From NCBI RefSeq assembly GCF_000430825.1, contig NZ_KE387263.1, positions 214,200-278,199 of the forward strand: a stretch of 64,000 bases of DNA. Reading direction: 5' to 3'. Numbering within the stretch: the stretch's first letter is position 1; each line of letters opens with the position of its first letter. Under the pieces are notes generated by a model. It did not search any database, was not told the DNA's origin, and was given only the letters and a program-made list of their open reading frames with translations. Both the position numbers and the translations under genes were made by a program. This DNA comes from Chryseobacterium daeguense DSM 19388. Its GTDB lineage: Bacteria; Bacteroidota; Bacteroidia; Flavobacteriales; Weeksellaceae. Below, piece after piece: positions 16,917 to 24,542 of the stretch.

Positions 16917-17527
16917 TGAACGAATCAGATTTTAATTTAAAGCATCAAAACCAAAACACGGAAAGTAAAATTGTGGCTTCTCTGGAGAGAATTTCGCAGG
17001 CTTTCCGTGTTTTGCTTTGGCAGGAAAGTAAAGAGCATGCTTTAAGCCCTATTCAGGTGCAGGTTTTAATTTTTCTTTTGAATCACAGCGAAGAAAAAAG
17101 AAAAGTGAGCTATCTGGCGGACGAATTTAATATGACAAAAGCCACCATCAGCGAAACCGTAAAATCACTTGAACAAAAAAATCTGATTTCCAAAGAATAC
17201 GAACCTCACGATACCAGAAGCTACATCATCCATCTTAGCCAAAAAGGTAAGGAAATTGCGGACAAAACCTCTTACTTCACCCGGCAGATTGGCTTTCCCA
17301 TTAAAAATATGAATGAAGAAAGCAGAGAAAACCTGCTTCAGAGCCTGTTTGACGTCATTCATCATTTAAACAAAACCGGGATTATTACCATTCAGAGGAT
17401 GTGTACCACGTGTATTTATTTCCGGCCGTCTGCGGAAGGAAAAGAGCCGGTCTGCAGCCTTCTGGAAAAAGTTTTATATTCCGAAGACCTGAGAATCGAC
17501 TGTCCGGAACACCAGATGAAAGCTTAA
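16913..17527 (+). CDS. MarR-family regulator with C-terminal four-cysteine motif
   Basis: This 204-residue protein has a MarR winged helix (about residues 35-120), with recognition region VSYLADEFNMTKATISETV and a wing HDTRSYIIHLSQKGKEI. A C-terminal extension carries four cysteines: C164-x2-C167-x13-C181-x15-C197, inside RMCTTCIYF and RIDCPEH. I recognise similar tails in other MarR proteins, where they are thought to bind zinc or an Fe-S cluster; here that is inference. The neighbours include a thioredoxin-like protein. Two TAGTTAGGA operators lie in the operon, consistent with autoregulation, possibly redox-gated. Confidence 0.85.
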   Translation: MMNESDFNLKHQNQNTESKIVASLERISQAFRVLLWQESKEHALSPIQVQVLIFLLNHSEEKRKVSYLADEFNMTKATISETVKSLEQKNLISKEYEPHDTRSYIIHLSQKGKEIADKTSYFTRQIGFPIKNMNEESRENLLQSLFDVIHHLNKTGIITIQRMCTTCIYFRPSAEGKEPVCSLLEKVLYSEDLRIDCPEHQMKA

Positions 17528-17542
17528 TTTAAATAACAAACA

Positions 17543-18262
17543 ATGAATCTGTACAACCTTATTATTCAAGATAAAGAAGAAGTAACGCTGAACGATGTTT
17601 TCCTTGACCCAAAAAATAAGGAACAATTTGTACAGCTCATCAAAGAAAATACATACACCAAAGAATTACAGGAATACGGGCTTCCCGTAAATAACAAAGT
17701 ACTTCTCCAGGGAAGCTCCGGCTGCGGGAAAACCATGACGGCAAAGGCAATTGCAAACGCTCTGGGTAAAAATATTATTATTCTTAACTTAAGTAATATT
17801 GTTTCTTCCAGAATCGGGGAAACTTCCCAAAATATCAAAATGATCTTCGATAAAGCTTCACGGGAAAAATCCGTTCTTTTTCTTGATGAACTGGACCAGA
17901 TCGGGAAAGCCAGAGGCAGCGATGACAAAGATGTGGGCGAAATGAGGCGACTGGTAAATACTTTGATCCAACTAATTGATTATTATCCCGAAGATGCCCT
18001 GCTGCTCTGCGCTACCAATCACCCGGAAATCATTGATACGGCTTTAATAAGACGTTTTCAGCTTAAAATTAATTATGAAATGCCTTCCAAAGATTTTCTG
18101 GACATCTTCTATGATAATTTACTATCAAAATTTCCGGAAGATCTGAGGAATTTAGAGAGAAAATATGGGATTTCATTTGCTGAAGCCAAGGATCATACTT
18201 TTACGGTAGTGAAAGGAAATCTCATTAAAAAACTGGAAGCAAAGCATCATACTCAATCATGA
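17543..18262 (+). CDS. AAA-family ATPase
   Basis: This 239-residue protein contains one AAA module. The Walker A is GSSGCGKT (residues 57-64), the Walker B VLFLDELD (111-118, Asp115-Glu116), the sensor-1 region LLCATNHPE, and an arginine-finger pair in TALIRRFQ. Pore-loop and second-region features are close to classic AAA proteins of the spastin/FtsH/SpoVK type, but no substrate-binding or protease domain is attached. The short N-terminal part (1-48) is charged. It begins 15 bp after the MarR gene and overlaps yggS by 4 bp, so it belongs to the same operon. The remodelling target is unknown. Confidence 0.82.
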   Translation: MNLYNLIIQDKEEVTLNDVFLDPKNKEQFVQLIKENTYTKELQEYGLPVNNKVLLQGSSGCGKTMTAKAIANALGKNIIILNLSNIVSSRIGETSQNIKMIFDKASREKSVLFLDELDQIGKARGSDDKDVGEMRRLVNTLIQLIDYYPEDALLLCATNHPEIIDTALIRRFQLKINYEMPSKDFLDIFYDNLLSKFPEDLRNLERKYGISFAEAKDHTFTVVKGNLIKKLEAKHHTQS

Positions 18263-18993
18263 AAGAAGATATCATTCACAACCTTGAAATCATTAGCCAA
18301 AGGATAAAAAATGCCTGTGAAAAAGCTGGCCGGAATGCTAATGAAGTGAAATTATTACTGGCGACGAAAACCGTTTCACCCGAAAGGATAAAAATTGCCC
18401 TTGAAAACGGATATACATTAATTGCAGAAAATAAAGTTCAGGAATTAAAGGAAAAATATGAAGATTTAAAACCTGTTCTCCATGAAAATCATTTTATCGG
18501 ACATCTGCAGACAAATAAGGTAAAAGATATTCTGAAATATGATGTAAGCTGTGTGCAATCGCTGGACCGTCCGGAACTGGCGGAAAAGTTTCATCAGAGA
18601 CTGATATCAGAAGGAAAAACGATTGACGTTTTAATCCAGGTAAATACCTCGAATGAAGAAAGCAAGTTCGGAATCCATCCGGATCACGCCATTGATTTGG
18701 TGAAAAAAGTTTCTGAATTTTCTACTTTAAGGATAAAAGGCCTAATGACCATTGGCTTATTCAGTGCAGAAACTGAAAAAGTAAGAGCCTGTTTTAAACT
18801 GCTGAAAAACTTACAGCAGGAAATCATTTTACAAAACATTCCAAATGTAGAAATGAAAGAGCTTTCCATGGGAATGAGTGGCGATCTTGAAACCGCCATC
18901 GAAGAAGGATCAACGATTGTAAGAGTGGGTACAGCCATTTTCGGACCGAGAATTTATCCCGATTCTTATTATTGGAATGAAGGAAATGTTTAA
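18259..18993 (+). CDS. yggS: YggS-family pyridoxal-phosphate homeostasis protein
   Basis: This 244-residue protein has a single alanine-racemase-like TIM barrel. The PLP lysine is K37 in LLATKTVSPE. Other family signatures are FIGHLQTNKVKDIL, VNTSNEESKFG, a RIKGLMTIG strand and the phosphate-binding ELSMGMSGDLETAIEEGST split over about 195-213. It is not an amino-acid racemase but binds and buffers PLP. It is the last gene of the trx-DUF2024-marR-AAA operon by a 4-bp overlap. Whether that link is functional or accidental is unknown. Confidence 0.92.
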   Translation: MKEDIIHNLEIISQRIKNACEKAGRNANEVKLLLATKTVSPERIKIALENGYTLIAENKVQELKEKYEDLKPVLHENHFIGHLQTNKVKDILKYDVSCVQSLDRPELAEKFHQRLISEGKTIDVLIQVNTSNEESKFGIHPDHAIDLVKKVSEFSTLRIKGLMTIGLFSAETEKVRACFKLLKNLQQEIILQNIPNVEMKELSMGMSGDLETAIEEGSTIVRVGTAIFGPRIYPDSYYWNEGNV

Positions 18994-19010
18994 AGTTTGT
19001 TTCAAACGAT

Positions 19011-19367
19011 TTAAGTTTTATCTATCCTGCGCAAAATCACATCCCGCAGCCTTTCTTCATGCTCATCTCCCCAGTTTCCCAACGTCGAAATAACGGGTAT
19101 TAATGTTTTCCCGAAATCCGTAAGGTAATATTCCACCTTTGGCGGAACCTGTGCGTAAATCTTTTTTGAAACCAGCTCATGCTCTTCCAACTCTTTCAGC
19201 TGGATATTCAAAACACGTCTTGAAGCATCAGGAATCTTTCGCTGGAGCTCACTTGGCCGTAGATGGCCCTGATTTATAAACCATAACAACCGGATTTTCC
19301 ATTTTCCGTACAGTACTTCCCCGATCAGGTCAAGGCCGCAATTTAAAGGAATTTTTCTTTCATGCAT
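19011..19367 (-). CDS. HxlR-family transcriptional regulator
   Basis: I place the start at the ATG at 19367. The frame opens further upstream to 19457, but those 30 residues would cover the divergent promoter and do not fit the family. The resulting 118-residue protein has the HxlR pattern: MHERKIPLNCGLDLIGEVLYGKWKIRLLW split over the first 30 residues, RPSELQRKIPDASRRVLNIQLKELEEHELV and YYLTDFGKTLIPVI. These small winged-helix dimers often sense reactive electrophiles through one cysteine; here Cys10 is the conserved candidate. It is divergent from the SDR gene at 19492, which it probably represses. Confidence 0.88.
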   Translation of the reverse strand: MHERKIPLNCGLDLIGEVLYGKWKIRLLWFINQGHLRPSELQRKIPDASRRVLNIQLKELEEHELVSKKIYAQVPPKVEYYLTDFGKTLIPVISTLGNWGDEHEERLRDVILRRIDKT

Positions 19368-19456
19368 AAGACAAAAGTAACCCAATGTTCCAAAATGTAC
19401 AATAGGGGAAAAAATTTTCCCTATGCGAATCGGTTTTCCGTTATTGCCGGAAATCA

Positions 19457-19479
19457 TGATACTTCGGAAATTTGTATCA
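19457..19479. promoter_or_regulatory. Candidate HxlR operator
   Basis: TGATAC (19457-19462) and GTATCA (19474-19479) form an inverted pair with an 11-bp spacer, just before the SDR start. TGATAC also occurs twice in the spacer of the other HxlR/SDR pair (45059, 45077). Confidence 0.4.
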
Positions 19480-19491
19480 AAGAATTAGAAA

Positions 19492-20286
19492 ATGGAAAAT
19501 CAATTTAATTTTAATCATGAACTTGAAGGTAAAATTACCTTAGTAACAGGCGGTACAAAAGGAGCCGGAAAAGCCATTGCTGAAAGATTAGCAAATGCCG
19601 GAGCAACCGTAATCATCACTGCCCGAAATCCTCCTGAAGAAGAAAAACCTCACCTTCACTTTATTTCTGCTGATCTCAGCACACCGGAAGGAACCCAAAA
19701 AATGGTGGATGAAATCTTACAGAAATTCGGAAAGCTTGATATTCTTGTAAATAATCTCGGAGGGTCGGAAACCCCAAGTGGCGGTTTTGCAGTATTGACC
19801 GACGATGACTGGCTACATTCCTTACAGACCAATCTTATGTCACCGGTTCGTTTAGACAGAGGATTTTTACCCCAAATGATAGAGCGAAAAAGTGGAATTA
19901 TCATTCATATTGCTTCCATTCAGGCTAGATTGCCATTGTACGACAGCACACTTCCCTACGCCGCAGCAAAAGCAGCCCTTCTGAACTACAGCAAAAGCTT
20001 ATCCAATGAAGTTTCCCCGAAAGGAGTGCGCGTTATGACGGTTTCGCCCGGCTGGATCATGACCACAGCATCTACAAGAATGATAGAACGTATTGCTGAA
20101 AGCAGCAACATCAGCCTGGAACAGGCTGCACAAAGTGTAATGGATGGTTTGGGAGGAATTCCTTACGGAAGGCCTGCAGAACCTGAAGAAGTGGCTGAAC
20201 TTGTTGGTTTTCTGGCATCACCTAGAGCCGGATATCTTACAGGAAGCGAATTTATTATCGACGGAGGAACGGTACCTACGGTGTGA
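19492..20286 (+). CDS. SDR-family oxidoreductase (HxlR-controlled, first copy)
   Basis: This 264-residue classical SDR has the cofactor motif TGGTKGAGKAIAERL (residues about 19-33), the NNLGG strand signature, a catalytic Ser in IIHIASIQAR, and Y-x3-K in LPYAAAKAAL. The closing GSEFIIDGGTVPTV is typical. It is a probable NAD(P)H-dependent carbonyl reductase; the substrate is unknown. It is transcribed away from the HxlR regulator at 19011, an arrangement often seen for genes induced by aldehydes or quinones. A second such pair is at 44696/45134. Confidence 0.88.
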   Translation: MENQFNFNHELEGKITLVTGGTKGAGKAIAERLANAGATVIITARNPPEEEKPHLHFISADLSTPEGTQKMVDEILQKFGKLDILVNNLGGSETPSGGFAVLTDDDWLHSLQTNLMSPVRLDRGFLPQMIERKSGIIIHIASIQARLPLYDSTLPYAAAKAALLNYSKSLSNEVSPKGVRVMTVSPGWIMTTASTRMIERIAESSNISLEQAAQSVMDGLGGIPYGRPAEPEEVAELVGFLASPRAGYLTGSEFIIDGGTVPTV

Positions 20287-20289
20287 TGT

Positions 20290-20373
20290 ATTAATAGTAA
20301 TAGGTAATAGGTAATGGGTAATAGTGTGCAGTTATTAGTTATTAGTTATTAGTTATTAGTTATTAGTTATTAG
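20290..20373 (+). repeat. Tandem heptanucleotide tract (TTATTAG)x6 after (GTAATAG)-like copies
   Basis: Six exact copies of TTATTAG occupy 20332-20373, preceded by several degenerate TAATAGG/GTAATGG units from 20290. The tract is 40 bp before the start of the gene at 20413 and could change length by slippage. Confidence 0.85.
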
Positions 20374-20412
20374 TAAATATTAAATTTTAAAACAATTAAA
20401 AAAATAAATAAA

Positions 20413-20730
20413 ATGAACTTACCAAACATTATCACAACATTAGTGAAAACGCAAAATAGTTTTGACAGTAAAGCTTACGCCGATTGTTTCAGCGAAACAG
20501 CAGTGGTTTTTGATGAAGGAAAAACTCACAACGGAAAAGCAGAAATACAAAACTGGATTGAAAGCGCCAATAATGAATATAAAGCCTCCATGAAGCCTTT
20601 AGAATACAACGAAAAAGAAAGCGTCCTGTCAGCAGAAGTTTCAGGAACATTTCCCGGAAGCCCGTTAGTTCTAAAATATCATTTTGAATTAAAGGATGGG
20701 CTTATTGAGTCTTTGAAGATAACAGGGTAG
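20413..20730 (+). CDS. NTF2/SnoaL-like small protein
   Basis: This 105-residue cytoplasmic protein matches the NTF2-like fold: an N-terminal helix followed by YADCFSETAVVFDEGKTHNGKAEIQNWIE split over about 22-50, and strands ending LVLKYHFELKDGLIESLKI. Proteins of this size often act as small-ligand-binding or isomerase-like domains. The ligand is unknown. It lies downstream of the SDR gene, but the heptamer tract and the 126 bp gap suggest a separate promoter. Its expression could be affected by tract length. Confidence 0.72.
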   Translation: MNLPNIITTLVKTQNSFDSKAYADCFSETAVVFDEGKTHNGKAEIQNWIESANNEYKASMKPLEYNEKESVLSAEVSGTFPGSPLVLKYHFELKDGLIESLKITG

Positions 20731-20907
20731 ATATATTTGAAGTAATTAGGGAGGCAATAGGCTGGAAGCTGGAAGATAGAGGTTGGAAGTTATTACAGGA
20801 TCTACAATTTCTGAAACGTTGCAAAAATTTCTCTCCCACTCCTTACTTCCTTCAAAAATGTCTTCAATAAATTCTGCTCTGAATTACGAGAATCAGTTTT
20901 GGTTTAT

Positions 20908-20941
20908 AAAACAGGAATCCCTCTCATTAATGAAAGGGATT
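20908..20941 (-). terminator. Terminator of the pectate-lyase-like gene
   Basis: AATCCCTCTCATT pairs with AATGAAAGGGATT (one mismatch) and is followed on the - strand by a T-rich run. It lies 39 bp past the stop at 20980. The 20731-20915 stretch otherwise holds only a purine-rich GGCTGGAAGCTGGAAG tract. Confidence 0.65.
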
Positions 20942-20979
20942 TCTTCTAATTAAATATGAATAAACTAAGTATGTTCTAA

Positions 20980-23979
20980 TTACTGAACAACAATTTTAAA
21001 ATTACTGTTCAAATTCTCACCGGAAACATTGAGAATATAATTTCCTGCCACTTTTCTGCCGGCAATATTCAAATTAAAAATTCCGTTTCCGCTGGCATTA
21101 ATCTTTTCCTTAAGGATGATTTTTCCTGTCATATCAATGATCGTAGCTGTAAGGCTTGATTTTTTGTACTCCGGAAGCTTAATGGAAATTTGATCTTTTA
21201 CAGGATTTGGATAAACCGTTCCCACATTTTTGCTGATGCTGAATTCATCATTGCTCAATACGGCCTGATTGTATAATGAATAAACCTCCGCTGCTGTTAG
21301 TGCATAATTATACATTTTAAGCTCATCAAATGCACCTTTATACGGAGCAGAGGCATTTGCAGTCGCCTGGAATTCAAGCTCTCCGATATTTCCTATCACA
21401 AAATCACTTTCCTCGCCAATTCCTGTAACAGCTGTTTCATCACCTTCAGCGCTTAAAACACCATTGGTATAAATTCTCATTTTATGGGCGATAACATCTC
21501 TTTGGATAACAACATGAACCCAGTTGTTGGTGAAATAATTAGCAATTGGTGAGGTAATTTCCTTTTTCGTCACATTATCATCAATCGCATATCGTAACTG
21601 ACCTCCTTTAATTTCTACATTAAAACGTTTACCCGTTGCCCCCGTGGTAGCATTAGCCGTAATAGAACCTTTGCACAATACATAAAGGCTTGTAGATGAA
21701 GATGAAGGTATCATGCTCGCCGGCGCTTTCATCCAATAGGAAACCGTAAAAGAATTATTATTAAATAAAATCTGATTCTGATGAGGAATGCTTGCTATGT
21801 ATGTATTATTCGGTGATGTAGCCAGATCCAGGGCGTTATTTTCTTTTCCGGGAACTCTTACACTGGCATTATCGTAGGCCGTATTTAAAGTTCCATGATT
21901 TGCAAATGAGGTCACATCCGTAATCTGTGCGCCTGAAGAAGGAGCCTCTGCGAAAGGCCAGCTTCCTACAAGGCTTGGTGTTAATGCACGGAAAGTCCAT
22001 ACATCTCCTGTCACAGTGCCCAAAGCATTGGCAGCATCAATTCTCCAGTAATAATTTGTTGCCGGATTCAGGCTGCTTAGCTGATATGAAGGTCCAGCGC
22101 TGTAAGGTATAGTCCCCACATTGCTCAAACTTGCAGGATTTGTTCCAAAATAAACTGAATATGTAGTAGTATTCGAGCTTCCATTCCATTTTAAAAGTAA
22201 ATTTCCGCTGCTGAGTTCTGCACTGTTATTTCCGTTTGCTGGAACCGGATTCACCGCTTTTGTGGGAGGTGAAGGAATTGGCGGTGTCGTTATGGAAGCA
22301 TTTGTAGTATAAACAGAAGATTCTGAAGCATTTATTGCTTTCACCCTGTAGTAATACTGCGTATTTGGCGTTAAACCTGTTTCATTATAAGTTGTTGTAT
22401 TTGCTCCTAATGTTGCTATGACTGTGAAATTTGTTCCGTTGTCTGAACGTTCCAGAACATAATTGGTTTCGTTAGCTGCATTATCATTCCAGTTAACGGT
22501 CAGGGAGCTTAAAGCAGGATTTCCTGTTGTGGTAACTGCATTTGTGAAATTCAGATTAGTTGGCGGAATAATAAAATCCGGAGGTGTTGTATTGGGTAAA
22601 CCATTAATATAAACCTCAATATTCAGGTAGGGAGCATGATTTGTACTTACTGCCAGCGCATCAAAAACATTTTTGTTAGTTCCATTGGCATCTTCCCATG
22701 CATCCGGCATACCGTCATTGTCTGTATCCAAAGGAACCGGAGCACCATAAACGTGGCCTGCACCTCCATTCGTAAAGCCAAACTGGGTCGTTAAATCTGT
22801 CTGTACATAAACATAAGTAGCCGTTGTTCCTTTTGATTGCAGATCAGAAATCATTAAATTATCCACCTGATCACGTCTCGGATAAGACGCTCCTACCCCC
22901 AAAACAATTTTATCGTATGCAGCCTGGGCGGTTAAAGTGGGATTTTTCATCGGATAATCATAAGGAGCAGCCAATATTGCAGATGGGTCTCCCACCGGAT
23001 ACCCTGTTAGGTCCTGCGGAACCAAAGTTCCATCCAATGAACCGTTTTTATTATTATCAAAATAATTCCCGGCACCATATAAATTAAAGTTAGCATTTCC
23101 TACGCTGAAAGGTGTAGAAACCGTACTGCTTGTATTCGGGCCGCCGATAAAATAATTGTTGATGATATTTGCAAAAGAGCTCCCCGCAGAATCTCCACCC
23201 ATAATATAGGCTTCTCCGGACTGGGTGTGTCCATAGGTGTTTCCGTAATTACCCCAGTTGTAAACCACATTGTTTACGAACTCATTGATCCCCTTTATTT
23301 TATTATTACGTGTTTTGTTACAGATGTATAAATTTCCGATCAAACTTATTTTTCCGCCCGCTGGCGGCTGCATTAATCCTCCTGCAGAGTGATTGTGGCG
23401 GTGCATTCCCTGACCTATAATAGAATTCTGAATCGTTATATTATCGGGAGCTGTACCATTGTTATCCCAATTCACCGAGAAAACTTCGTCTGTACCCCAT
23501 GTAAAAGTCATGTGATCCAAAATGATATTAGCCCCATTTGCAATTCCCGATGCATCTTGATTCTGAGATGTCCCGCCGTAACGGATACGAAGGTATCTCG
23601 CAATCGTATTATTGGCTCCTGTAAACGAAACTCTCGGTCCCAGAAACACAATACCCTCTCCCGGAGCCGTTTGCCCGGCAATCGTTGTGTTAGCAGCTAC
23701 CGCCACTACGGACTGTAAATTAACAATCCCTCCCACTTTAAAAATAACAAACCTGCCCGGCTGGCTCACCGCATCACGGAATGACCCCGGCCCGCTGTCA
23801 TTTAAGTTGGTAACAAGATAAATCTGAGGATTTGCTGCTCCCCTTGCTCCTGTAGTATACCTTCCAAAGCCGGTAGCCTCCGGAAATGCCAGTGTCTGAG
23901 CGTTCAGATCAACTGTAGAAGCCAGTCCGCTAAACAGTAAAGATGCAAGGGTTTGCTTAAATAGTAGTGATTTTTTCAT
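20980..23979 (-). CDS. Secreted pectate-lyase-like multidomain protein with T9SS sorting domain
   Basis: The product has 999 residues. Signal peptide 1-27. Residues about 30-410 form a parallel beta-helix of the pectate lyase family, with FPEATGFGRYTTGARGA, NLNDSGPGSFRDA, ILDHMTFTWGTDEVFSVNW and HRHNHSAGGLMQPP. A calcium-type loop DTDNDGMPDAWED follows near 425. Next come two fibronectin-III-like domains (about 480-570 and 585-670) and a LamG/concanavalin-like domain (about 690-910). A T9SS type A domain ends the protein (about 925-999, with VYPNPVKDQISI). It would be exported through T9SS and act on plant pectin or a related acidic polysaccharide. No other pectin gene is near, and there is no SusCD pair. 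Confidence 0.88.
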   Translation of the reverse strand: MKKSLLFKQTLASLLFSGLASTVDLNAQTLAFPEATGFGRYTTGARGAANPQIYLVTNLNDSGPGSFRDAVSQPGRFVIFKVGGIVNLQSVVAVAANTTIAGQTAPGEGIVFLGPRVSFTGANNTIARYLRIRYGGTSQNQDASGIANGANIILDHMTFTWGTDEVFSVNWDNNGTAPDNITIQNSIIGQGMHRHNHSAGGLMQPPAGGKISLIGNLYICNKTRNNKIKGINEFVNNVVYNWGNYGNTYGHTQSGEAYIMGGDSAGSSFANIINNYFIGGPNTSSTVSTPFSVGNANFNLYGAGNYFDNNKNGSLDGTLVPQDLTGYPVGDPSAILAAPYDYPMKNPTLTAQAAYDKIVLGVGASYPRRDQVDNLMISDLQSKGTTATYVYVQTDLTTQFGFTNGGAGHVYGAPVPLDTDNDGMPDAWEDANGTNKNVFDALAVSTNHAPYLNIEVYINGLPNTTPPDFIIPPTNLNFTNAVTTTGNPALSSLTVNWNDNAANETNYVLERSDNGTNFTVIATLGANTTTYNETGLTPNTQYYYRVKAINASESSVYTTNASITTPPIPSPPTKAVNPVPANGNNSAELSSGNLLLKWNGSSNTTTYSVYFGTNPASLSNVGTIPYSAGPSYQLSSLNPATNYYWRIDAANALGTVTGDVWTFRALTPSLVGSWPFAEAPSSGAQITDVTSFANHGTLNTAYDNASVRVPGKENNALDLATSPNNTYIASIPHQNQILFNNNSFTVSYWMKAPASMIPSSSSTSLYVLCKGSITANATTGATGKRFNVEIKGGQLRYAIDDNVTKKEITSPIANYFTNNWVHVVIQRDVIAHKMRIYTNGVLSAEGDETAVTGIGEESDFVIGNIGELEFQATANASAPYKGAFDELKMYNYALTAAEVYSLYNQAVLSNDEFSISKNVGTVYPNPVKDQISIKLPEYKKSSLTATIIDMTGKIILKEKINASGNGIFNLNIAGRKVAGNYILNVSGENLNSNFKIVVQ

Positions 23980-23999
23980 GAGATTAATTTTGTGTTAAC

Positions 24000-24542
24000 T
24001 AATCTAAACACAAACGTGAATACCGGCATCCTGCCCCATCCTGATTACCTACTAAAAATCAAACGATTACAATTCAAATCATTGTTTCTACACTAAGTTA
24101 AAACAAGATCAATACGCTGAAAACCATAAAAATAAATTAATGAAAAAATATAAATCTTTAAAATAAAAAAATTGAAATTTGCTTTTTTTGAGCTTTAAAT
24201 TAAATACAAAACGGTGTAATCTTATTCTTTTTTTCGTCTATGCATTTCCAATTTATCATTCCGCAGGAATCTAAGTATAGTATTTAGAAATAATATAAAG
24301 GAATTCGTGCATGGATTCCTATGGAATGACAAACTTTGCAATACTTTCTTAATGCTTAAATAGGTGTGATGGAAATGAAAAAATTGAAATTTAACTAAAA
24401 TTTTATTTTTAAAATAAATAAACAATTTACAAGATTGCTTCGTCGCTTCTGAACTACGTTCGCAGACCTCCAGTCTGTTCGCAATGACAAAAAAATCCCT
24501 CTCCAAAAGGAAAGGGATTCATAATATTTAAAAAACTTTTAT
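24000..24542. repeat. Intergenic stretch with dispersed inverted repeats
   Basis: No gene is credible here. At 24258-24329 TCATTCCGCAGGAATC is mirrored by GGATTCCTATGGAATGA, a relative of the TCATTTCGGAGGAATCTAAG copy at 44526. At 24433-24487 a GATTGCTTCG...CGCAATGACA element resembles the shorter copy at 30230-30256. The rest is AT-rich. Confidence 0.6.
24487..24521 (-). terminator. Terminator of the glycine dehydrogenase gene
   Basis: On the - strand GAATCCCTTTCC-TTTTGG-AGAGGGATT is followed by seven T. It lies 22 bp past the gcvP stop. Confidence 0.7.

Noticed and set aside
19368..19457. Longer HxlR start at 19457
   Set aside because: The extra 30 residues are not family-like and would fill the divergent regulatory spacer.
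20332..20373. Heptamer repeats considered as a CRISPR-like array
   Set aside because: Units are 7 bp with no spacers, and no cas genes are present; it is a simple tandem repeat.
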